From Nitrospira sp. (GTDB lineage Bacteria > UBA9089 > CG2-30-40-21 > SBAY01): DNA of 9,470 nucleotides. Under the pieces are notes generated by a model. The model saw only the letters and a list, made by a program, of their open reading frames with translations, did not search any database and had not been told where the DNA came from. The stretch is taken from positions 1-9,470 of the forward strand of contig SBAY01000240.1 in assembly GCA_005239945.1 (NCBI GenBank). Reading direction: 5' to 3'. A program made the position numbers and the translations under genes. Below are positions 1 to 5,877 of the stretch, piece after piece (the stretch's first letter is position 1; each line of letters opens with the position of its first letter).

Positions 1-22
1 ATGGAGCGTAGCGACATCCCAT
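1..22. repeat. Possible cut-off end of a palindromic dispersed repeat
   Basis: The first bases contain GGAGCGTAGCGACATCCC, with a CGTAGCG core and ATGG/CCAT ends that could pair as a small hairpin. It resembles short GC-richer palindromic repeats spread through some bacterial genomes and stands out from the AT-rich leader after it. The window begins inside it, so its full extent and copy number cannot be judged. The stretch from 23 to 107 is the rplU leader. I see no convincing promoter or named leader RNA in it. Confidence 0.3.
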
Positions 23-107
23 CTTCCACCAGCCATACCATTACACAGTTATCTATATTACTCAATTATAAACATCAATATAACATATTATACAAGGAGG
101 TAATTTG

Positions 108-419
108 ATGTACGCGATAGTTGAAACTGGCGGAAAACAGTATAAGGTAGAACAAGGCTCTACTATTGATGTAGAAAAATTAAAGGTACCTATAGGTAAA
201 GAAATAAAATTAGATAGGATTCTATTGGTTGCTAATAATGATGATGTTAGGATAGGCAATCCTACTATAACCTCAGCTAGTGTTATTGCCCAAGTAGTAG
301 CTCAAGACCGCGGAAAGAAAATTGTGGTTATGAAATTCAAACGCAGAAAACATTATCAACGAAAAGCAGGTCATAGACAAAATTATACTAAATTGCTGAT
401 TAAAGCCATCGAAATATAA
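108..419 (+). CDS. rplU: 50S ribosomal protein L21
   Basis: L21 is a large-subunit protein that binds 23S rRNA. The 103-residue product starts MYAIVETGGKQYKV, the L21 family signature. It ends with the basic rRNA-binding segment KFKRRKHYQRKAGHRQNYT (about residues 74-92), and its length is normal for the family. I chose the ATG at 108 over the TTG three bases upstream because AAGGAGG at 94-100 lies 7 nt before it and the family begins at this methionine. The stop overlaps the next start (TAATG), so rplU and prp are probably translationally coupled. The promoter is presumably upstream or in the AT-rich leader. Confidence 0.97.
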   Translation: MYAIVETGGKQYKVEQGSTIDVEKLKVPIGKEIKLDRILLVANNDDVRIGNPTITSASVIAQVVAQDRGKKIVVMKFKRRKHYQRKAGHRQNYTKLLIKAIEI

Positions 420-751
420 TGGTTATTGTTACTGTTACTCGTGATGTCAAAGGTAAAATTGTTCAATTCGAGGGTAGTGGACATGCAGATTTCGCCAAAG
501 CAGGTGAAGATATAGTCTGTGCGGCTGTATCTTCACTGCTCCAAACTACGCTTTTGGGATTACAAGAACATCTAAAGCTCAATTTAGAGATAAACAAGGA
601 AAAGGGGAATTTAAGGGTTAGAATAAAAAAAATACCTCAACAATCCTTGCAAGTAATAGCTGAGTCTATACTAGAAACAATGGTTTTGGGATTAAAAGCA
701 ATTGAGAAGGAATATAAGGAATATATGAAATTAATAGAAAGGAGTGGATAA
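419..751 (+). CDS. prp: Ribosomal-processing cysteine protease Prp (YsxB family)
   Basis: The 110-residue product matches the small Prp/YsxB family encoded between rplU and rpmA in many bacteria. In Firmicutes it removes an N-terminal extension from L27. Both members of the known catalytic dyad are present at the same numbering as in the characterised protein: His22 in GSGHAD and Cys34 in EDIVCAAVS. The hydrophobic helix after Cys34 (SSLLQTTLLGL) and the C-terminal helix also fit. The ATG shares its A with the rplU stop. The oddity is that the L27 encoded downstream lacks the extension that Prp cuts, so the substrate here is unclear. Confidence 0.9.
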   Translation: MVIVTVTRDVKGKIVQFEGSGHADFAKAGEDIVCAAVSSLLQTTLLGLQEHLKLNLEINKEKGNLRVRIKKIPQQSLQVIAESILETMVLGLKAIEKEYKEYMKLIERSG

Positions 752-755
752 ACAA

Positions 756-1130
756 ATGGATGAAGTTTCAATAATACAATTATTGGTTTGTTTTTTGATA
801 GTGGGGACTATTCTCAATTTTTTATTACCTTTAGCCGTGGCTTATTTAGCCAGTGTAATAAAAAGGAGATTTGGTAAGGACTATACGGATAAATACCTGG
901 AGGCGGCAGAGATAGGTGTTATGGGGAGTGAGCAATATTTCCATACCTCAACAGGTGAGATTACTCATAAGGATAAAAAAGATTTAGCTATGGATATATC
1001 CAGGAAAATATTAGCCAAAGATGGCATTCTAATCAAATCACGGGAGGATGAAGATTTACTCTCAGATATTATTGAATCGGTTGTCTTTAAATTAAATAAT
1101 AAAAAAAACACATTGGAAAATAGAAATTAG
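756..1130 (+). CDS. Small single-pass membrane protein, weakly resembling LLH-type holins
   Basis: I do not firmly recognise this 124-residue protein. Residues about 6-34 form one hydrophobic membrane segment. It is followed by the basic KRR (36-38) and a charged, helical cytoplasmic-type domain containing YLEAAEIGVMGSEQYF (47-62), a lysine-rich patch and a final IIESVVFKLN. This layout recalls the phage holin LLH family (N-terminal anchor, an A..EQ helix, then IE..V), but the match is only by eye. The ATG at 756 follows GGAG at 741-744. An in-frame GTG at 744 overlaps prp and is less likely. The last residues, LENRN, and the stop codon are written by a 7-bp repeat tract that starts at 1115, so the original C-terminus may have been replaced. 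Confidence 0.7.
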   Translation: MDEVSIIQLLVCFLIVGTILNFLLPLAVAYLASVIKRRFGKDYTDKYLEAAEIGVMGSEQYFHTSTGEITHKDKKDLAMDISRKILAKDGILIKSREDEDLLSDIIESVVFKLNNKKNTLENRN

Positions 1131-1213
1131 ATAATGGAAATTAGAAATTAGAGATAGATAAGGAAACGAGTCTATGAGTTAAGTGAAGACCTAATTTCTA
1201 TTTTCCATTTTCC
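1115..1213. repeat. 7-bp-period repeat with inverted arms before rpmA
   Basis: Heptamers run from 1115: GGAAAAT, AGAAATT, AGATAAT, GGAAATT, AGAAATT, AGAGATA. The far end at 1191-1213 carries the complementary heptamers CTAATTT, CTATTTT, CCATTTT. Positions 1115-1130 and 1191-1206 are a perfect 16-bp inverted repeat enclosing 60 nt. The left arm supplies the stop of the upstream gene. The right arm ends within a few bases of the rpmA Shine-Dalgarno (1215-1222). Folded in RNA, this could insulate or modulate rpmA translation, which is inference only. Confidence 0.8.
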
Positions 1214-1233
1214 AAAAGGAGGATAATTTTAAA

Positions 1234-1485
1234 ATGGCACATAAGAAAGGAATGGGGAGTTGTAAAAACGGTCGTGATAGCGCGGGTCGAAGATTAGGGA
1301 TGAAACGTTCTGATAGTGAGTTCGTCAATGGCGGAACGATTATTGTCCGACAGCGTGGAACAAAATTTTTTCCAGGACTAAATGTAGGTCTGGGCAAAGA
1401 TGATACCTTGTTTGCTAAGGTAAATGGGTTTGTAAAATTCCATTCCCAGAGTGGGAGAAGAGTAGTTAGTGTTATTACTTCGTAA
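1234..1485 (+). CDS. rpmA: 50S ribosomal protein L27
   Basis: L27 sits near the peptidyl-transferase centre, where its N-terminal tail reaches toward tRNA. The 83-residue product begins MAHKKGMGSCKNGRDS and contains RRLGMKR and GGTIIVRQRGTKFFPG, the conserved L27 body. AAAGGAGG at 1215-1222 lies 11 nt before the ATG, and no ATG, GTG or TTG in frame lies close upstream, so there is no cleavable N-terminal extension. A cysteine at position 10 replaces the more usual Thr/Ser. The upstream prp gene would normally go with an extended L27, so this pairing is odd. Confidence 0.97.
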   Translation: MAHKKGMGSCKNGRDSAGRRLGMKRSDSEFVNGGTIIVRQRGTKFFPGLNVGLGKDDTLFAKVNGFVKFHSQSGRRVVSVITS

Positions 1486-1499
1486 AAGAATCACTTTGT

Positions 1500-1505
1500 A
1501 GGAGG
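1500..1505 (+). promoter_or_regulatory. Shine-Dalgarno stranded upstream of obgE
   Basis: AGGAGG here is a strong ribosome binding site followed by AAAAATC, but no obgE start codon is within range. The obgE ATG is at 1581, and the 63 bp from 1514 to 1576 are repeat. The nearest in-frame GTG (1521) runs into TAA at 1566. The simplest reading is that the repeat inserted between the obgE ribosome binding site and its start codon. Confidence 0.6.
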
Positions 1506-1513
1506 AAAAATCA

Positions 1514-1576
1514 GGGTATAGTGGATAGGAGACAGGGGACAGGATTTACTTGCTTCCCTAACCTCTAACCCCTATT
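1514..1576. repeat. Nine degenerate heptamers inserted before obgE
   Basis: The 63 bp divide cleanly into heptamers: GGGTATA, GTGGATA, GGAGACA, GGGGACA, GGATTTA, CTTGCTT, CCCTAAC, CTCTAAC, CCCTATT. The first half is purine-rich and the second pyrimidine-rich. ATAGG at 1525 can pair with CCTAT at 1571, with patchy complementarity inward, so the tract can form an imperfect hairpin. It separates AGGAGG at 1500 from the ATG at 1581. Confidence 0.7.
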
Positions 1577-1580
1577 ATTT

Positions 1581-2582
1581 ATGCTTGTTGACCATGCAAA
1601 AATAACAGTTCAATCTGGTAACGGTGGAAATGGGTGTGTAAGTTTTCGCCGGGAAAAATATGTTCCTTTTGGTGGACCTGATGGAGGTGACGGCGGAAAA
1701 GGTGGTAATGTAATCTTTCAAGCCAATGAAGGCTTAATTACCTTGCTTGATGTTCAAAAAAGACACTTTTACAAGGCACAAAATGGGGTTCATGGAAAAG
1801 GTAGTAATTGCAATGGGAAAAACGGGGAAGATTGTCTCATTTTAGTACCAGTAGGAACACAAATTTTTGATGCCGAGACTAATGAATTGATAGGTGATTT
1901 AATCCACCATAATCAACAAATAATTGTTGCCTATGGTGGGGTAGGGGGTCGAGGGAATAGTCATTTTGCTACTTCGACAAATCAGGCACCAAAAATTGCG
2001 CAAGAAGGCAAACCTGGCGAGAAGAAAACATTAAATTTAGAATTAAAACTAATTGCTCAAGTAGGACTAATAGGCTTTCCTAATGTTGGTAAATCAACCC
2101 TGCTTTCTAAAATATCTAAGGCTAAACCCAAAATCGCCGATTACCCGTTCACTACCCTGTATCCTAATTTAGGCATGACTCAATTAGATGAATGGACATC
2201 TATAATTGTCGCCGATATACCTGGTTTAGTTAAAGACGCCCATAAAGGGGTGGGACTTGGATACAGATTCCTTCGCCATATCGAACGAACTGAAATTTTA
2301 ATCCATATCCTGGACATTTCAGCTGACCCAATCTTTCAGTATAATACCTTAAATGAAGAATTAAAATTATATAACGAGGCATTATTCAAAAAAAGGCAGA
2401 TTGTCGTGGTCAATAAAATGGACATACAGGGCAGTCTAAAGAAATTTAAAGAAGTAGTAACACCGTATTTTGCTTCATTAAGGATTCAACCAGTACCTAT
2501 TTCCGCATTAACCGGAGAAGGAATAACTACACTGCTGGAAACAATTAAGGAAATAAAAAAAGGTGCAGCGAATAGTTGTTAA
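1581..2582 (+). CDS. obgE: GTPase Obg, ribosome assembly factor
   Basis: Obg is an essential GTPase that binds the 50S precursor and links ribosome assembly to growth and stress. The 333-residue product has the glycine-rich Obg fold at residues 1-160 (GGPDGGDGGKGGNV at 31-44). The G domain follows: G1 GFPNVGKS (165-172), G2 Thr191/192 in YPFTTLYPN, G3 DIPG (212-215), G4 NKMD (278-281) and G5 SAL (308-310). It stops soon after the G domain, so the optional C-terminal domain of some Obg proteins is absent. The start is fixed by the family beginning MxVDxAKI. No Shine-Dalgarno lies in the 20 nt before it; the likely one is 75 nt upstream beyond a repeat. The 3' end overlaps proB by 20 nt. Confidence 0.97.
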   Translation: MLVDHAKITVQSGNGGNGCVSFRREKYVPFGGPDGGDGGKGGNVIFQANEGLITLLDVQKRHFYKAQNGVHGKGSNCNGKNGEDCLILVPVGTQIFDAETNELIGDLIHHNQQIIVAYGGVGGRGNSHFATSTNQAPKIAQEGKPGEKKTLNLELKLIAQVGLIGFPNVGKSTLLSKISKAKPKIADYPFTTLYPNLGMTQLDEWTSIIVADIPGLVKDAHKGVGLGYRFLRHIERTEILIHILDISADPIFQYNTLNEELKLYNEALFKKRQIVVVNKMDIQGSLKKFKEVVTPYFASLRIQPVPISALTGEGITTLLETIKEIKKGAANSC

Positions 2583-3690
2583 AATTGGAACAAGTATATT
2601 AACCGATGAAGATGGAAAGTTGAGTACCAAATATCTGGCCCACATTGTCGAGGAGATAGCCGGATTACACAAACAAGGTGCGGGTGAATTCATTATCGTT
2701 ACCTCTGGTGCCATTGGTGCGGGAATGCAAAGATTAGGATTGAAAGAAAGACCACAAACTATTATCCTCAAACAGACAGCCGCCGCAGTTGGACAAAATA
2801 TACTCATAGAGATATATGAAGGATTATTTAAAAAATATGAGCAAACTATTGCCCAGATATTATTAACCCATCAGGATATGTCCTGCCGTAAAAGTTATAT
2901 CAATATCTCCAACACCATTTCAAAATTATTTGAATATAAGGTTATTCCTATTATTAATGAAAACGATACGGTCGCCGTAGATGAACTGAAATTTGGGGAT
3001 AATGATACCCTGGCCGCTTTAGTCTCGCAATTGGTTGAGGCAGATTTATTGCTGATATTGAGTAATGTCGATGGTTTATATTCAAGTGCCGGTGAGTTAA
3101 TTTCAATAGTAGAAGAGATAACCCCTGAAATTATAAAAATATCTGCCGGGACAACAAGCAAGTTTTCCACCGGTGGGATGCAGACAAAGATTGAGGCGGC
3201 TAAAATAGCTACCCAATCAGGGACTACGGTAATAATCAGCAATGGTAAAACGAAAGGAATCATTACCGAGATTTTGCAAGCTTACCTGACAGGGGGGAAA
3301 AAATGCGGCACTACTTTTGTGGCTAAGGAAAATAAATTAAATAGTCGTAAGCGTTGGATCATGTATCATTTAAAAGAGTCAGGCGAACTCATAATCGATG
3401 AAGGGGCAAAAGAGGCTATTTTAAACCGCGGAAAAAGCCTTCTGCCTTCAGGAATTTTGGATGTCAAAGGTAAATTCGATGAAGGGGATGCGGTCATAAT
3501 TAAAGATACACAAAATAGAAAATTAGCTAAAGGATTAATAGGCTATTCCCAAAATGACCTGCTTAAAATAAAAGGCAAACAAACTAATGAAATAGAACAA
3601 ATATTAGGCTATGAATACGGTGAGGAAGTAATACATCGGGACAATTTAGTCTTATTGGAATCAGCGTCTAATGGCTATCCTCAAGCATAA
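2563..3690 (+). CDS. proB: Glutamate 5-kinase with PUA domain
   Basis: ProB phosphorylates glutamate to glutamyl 5-phosphate, the first and usually proline-inhibited step of proline synthesis in the cytoplasm. The 375-residue product has the amino-acid kinase fold: VKIGTS (6-11) and SGAIGAG (48-54) at the nucleotide and substrate sites, NENDTV (132-137), FGDNDTLAA (144-152) and SNVDGLY (167-173). A C-terminal PUA domain spans about 275-365. This is the normal two-domain length. The start is GTG inside the end of obgE, with AAGG at 2547-2550 and a second AAAGG touching the start, so translation is probably coupled to obgE. proA, often adjacent, is not in the window. The 3' end overlaps a convergent gene by 30 bp. 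Confidence 0.95.
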   Translation: MQRIVVKIGTSILTDEDGKLSTKYLAHIVEEIAGLHKQGAGEFIIVTSGAIGAGMQRLGLKERPQTIILKQTAAAVGQNILIEIYEGLFKKYEQTIAQILLTHQDMSCRKSYINISNTISKLFEYKVIPIINENDTVAVDELKFGDNDTLAALVSQLVEADLLLILSNVDGLYSSAGELISIVEEITPEIIKISAGTTSKFSTGGMQTKIEAAKIATQSGTTVIISNGKTKGIITEILQAYLTGGKKCGTTFVAKENKLNSRKRWIMYHLKESGELIIDEGAKEAILNRGKSLLPSGILDVKGKFDEGDAVIIKDTQNRKLAKGLIGYSQNDLLKIKGKQTNEIEQILGYEYGEEVIHRDNLVLLESASNGYPQA

Positions 3691-5793
3691 GATAAAAATG
3701 ATTGTCATCAGGCTTATCCAACTGCCAGGTTTAAAACCTTGCGGAAGATATTTGAATTCTATGTAGTGCTCACCTTTAGACAATTTTATTGCCCTGAAGA
3801 CATAATTAGCGCGATATATCCTTGTTTCTACCCCATCCATATATGCCTTCCAACCAGGATAATAGATATCACTCAAAAATAAAAGGCAATCAGTAGGAGC
3901 GCAAGCGGTAATGATGACTTTATTGGGTTGATAATCTATTATTTGGATTTTTGATTTTAGATTTGTTTTGGATTTTGGATTTTGGATTTTGGATTTCGGA
4001 TTTCGGATATCTTCCTCTACAATTACCTCTTTTCGTGGGTCAAAGTCACGCCTTAGCATTCGGCGTAAAATATCTTCACGGTCTTTAATTACTACTGCCT
4101 CGGCTATTAAAAATGCCCTGGGAAGACAGGTTGGATTTTCATAGATGTTAATATTACCACTGTCGAGCAATTTTAACTCATTGGTATCTATCCCCTCCCG
4201 GCTAACTATATATTTGATATTCAACAAGTTAAGTAACTGATGTATTTGGGAAAGGCTACCTGTGGTAAGCATTCTCATTAAGACATGATAATCTTTCAGG
4301 GACAAACACTCCTGTCCATTCGCATCAAATACCTGATGAAGTAATCCAAGATTAGGGAGTAGCGATTCTTTTACCTGTGATAATAAAAAATTAGTGTTTA
4401 TCTGCCCACTATAGTAGAAAAAGAATCTTGAACTTGCTGGTGCCATAAAAATTCTGCAATAGTCTGGGTCTTCCTTAATTAATTTCGTTAGTTTAGGTTC
4501 TCCCCTGTAAAAATCATCCCTGACCATTGGATTTAAATTTACCCCTGCTGTGAATAAATCTATGAAAACAGCTAAAACTATGCCTACGGAAATACTTTTC
4601 CTTAATTTAGTCATTCTTGACAAATGTTCATATCCAAATCCAGCTAATAGTGCGCCGGCGAAGGTAACTATTGCAAAGAATTTTACCGGGAGTTGCATAA
4701 GGTTAAATCCAGGGATAAAGACATATAACCATTTATATAAAGGGAAATAGTGACCTAATGAAAGTAATATAAAGCAGAGAAATACCAAAGTCCAGAATAG
4801 TGCTAATCGGTTAAACCATACCCCTATAAATATAAGACAGAGGGGGATTATGCCCAGGTAAATTGAGTCAATTAAACCTTGCCCACCAAATATAGCCATT
4901 ATTGTATATGAAAGTGAAGGCATGAATAAATCCAGAAGTTCATAAGGGGTAAGTGACCAACGGGTTGCCTCTGCAAAACTTATTCCTGATGAACGGGTTG
5001 AATGTGATACCAGCTCTAAAAATGGTAATAATTGGAAGGCAACTAATCCCAGGCCAATCAATACGACGAGTAAAAGGATAAGAGAAATTTTGGAATAAGT
5101 AGTCCCTCGTCTGTTCTCTGTCTTCTGTCCTCTGTCTTCTGTCTTTTGCCTTCTGCCTTCGCGCCACACGATCACTACCTTACCTGAAGTGAAGAATGCC
5201 AATGTTAATAAAGTAGCACAAAAGGTGGTTGGCTCACCACCTAAAAATTGTAAACCTATTCCTATGGCTGTTAGAATGATATACCAAGTTTTGAAAGATT
5301 GCAATGCCAAAACATAAGCCCAAAAAATAAACGGAATCCAGGTAATTGTCACCAGGATATTCAATATATCAACAACAGATATGAAATATCCGCTAAAGAT
5401 ATAAACGATACTTGCAACCAGGGAAGATATTTTGCGCATTTTCCATTGTTGCATTAAAAGGTAAGTAAATATACCGGCTAAAAATAGGTGAATGACGATA
5501 AATAATTTTATTCCCAGATTAATTGGCAGGAAATAAATAATGAATGAAAAAGGGTATAAAACCTGAGATTGAAGTGCGGCTAAAAATGGCATACCACAAG
5601 AATTATAAGGATTCCACAGGGGAATAATCCCCTCCCTTATCCACAGAGAGGCAAAAAAACGCGTTGGATAAAAATATCGAAAAAAGTCCTTAAAATAATA
5701 GATATAATCACTCAAAAGTAGCCTTGAGAAAAAAATAAATATTAATACGGCTAAAAATAAAATAATCCATAAATTCCTTTTATCATATTTCAT
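3661..5793 (-). CDS. YfhO-family polytopic membrane protein (putative GT-C glycosyltransferase)
   Basis: The 710 residues include about a dozen hydrophobic segments and a large C-terminal soluble domain. The YfhO family is marked by the first-loop pattern FKDFFRYFYP (34-43, with Asp36 as a possible catalytic residue), PLWNPYNSCGMPFLA (58-72), and the C-terminal YYPGWKAYMDG (644-654) with RANYVFRAI. In Bacillus, Staphylococcus and related bacteria YfhO-type proteins transfer lipid-linked sugars to teichoic acid outside the membrane. The acceptor here is unknown. Two in-frame repeat tracts add charged peptides: residues about 212-228 (RRQKTED-like, in a loop between membrane helices) and 597-616 (NPKSKIQ-like, in the C-terminal domain). 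ATG at 5793 has GAGGG 12 nt upstream, a weak spacing. The stop lies inside proB, tail to tail. Confidence 0.88.
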   Translation of the reverse strand: MKYDKRNLWIILFLAVLIFIFFSRLLLSDYIYYFKDFFRYFYPTRFFASLWIREGIIPLWNPYNSCGMPFLAALQSQVLYPFSFIIYFLPINLGIKLFIVIHLFLAGIFTYLLMQQWKMRKISSLVASIVYIFSGYFISVVDILNILVTITWIPFIFWAYVLALQSFKTWYIILTAIGIGLQFLGGEPTTFCATLLTLAFFTSGKVVIVWREGRRQKTEDRGQKTENRRGTTYSKISLILLLVVLIGLGLVAFQLLPFLELVSHSTRSSGISFAEATRWSLTPYELLDLFMPSLSYTIMAIFGGQGLIDSIYLGIIPLCLIFIGVWFNRLALFWTLVFLCFILLSLGHYFPLYKWLYVFIPGFNLMQLPVKFFAIVTFAGALLAGFGYEHLSRMTKLRKSISVGIVLAVFIDLFTAGVNLNPMVRDDFYRGEPKLTKLIKEDPDYCRIFMAPASSRFFFYYSGQINTNFLLSQVKESLLPNLGLLHQVFDANGQECLSLKDYHVLMRMLTTGSLSQIHQLLNLLNIKYIVSREGIDTNELKLLDSGNINIYENPTCLPRAFLIAEAVVIKDREDILRRMLRRDFDPRKEVIVEEDIRNPKSKIQNPKSKTNLKSKIQIIDYQPNKVIITACAPTDCLLFLSDIYYPGWKAYMDGVETRIYRANYVFRAIKLSKGEHYIEFKYLPQGFKPGSWISLMTIIFILCLRIAIRR
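3945..4011. repeat. GGATTTT heptamer tract inside the YfhO-like gene
   Basis: On the + strand: GGATTTT, TGATTTT, AGATTTG, a 4-nt break, then from 3970 GGATTTT three times, GGATTTC twice and GGATATC. On the coding (-) strand it reads as NPKSKIQ-type heptapeptides in the C-terminal soluble domain, about 20 residues absent from ordinary YfhO proteins as I know the family. The word has no stop codon in any of the six frames. Confidence 0.9.
5110..5158. repeat. TCTGTCT heptamer tract inside the YfhO-like gene
   Basis: Seven + strand heptamers: TCTGTTC, TCTGTCT, TCTGTCC, TCTGTCT, TCTGTCT, TTTGCCT, TCTGCCT. In the coding frame they give RRQKTED and RGQKTEN heptapeptides in a loop between two predicted membrane helices. 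Forty-nine bases are not a multiple of three, so the inserted segment must include flanking bases for the frame to survive. The word is stop-free in all six frames. Confidence 0.9.
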
Positions 5794-5877
5794 AATTGTA
5801 ATAATCCCTCTACTTTTTAAATTTCCAACCTTTCCATTTTTCTACAAAACCTGTTTCTTGCAGAACATTCACAACGG

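Noticed and set aside
23..107. A defined promoter or L21 leader RNA before rplU
   Set aside because: Several AT-rich -10-like words exist, but none has a good -35 at proper spacing, and I could not recognise a conserved leader fold.
1191..1397. - strand open frame over rpmA
   Set aside because: It is a shadow of the clear L27 coding frame.
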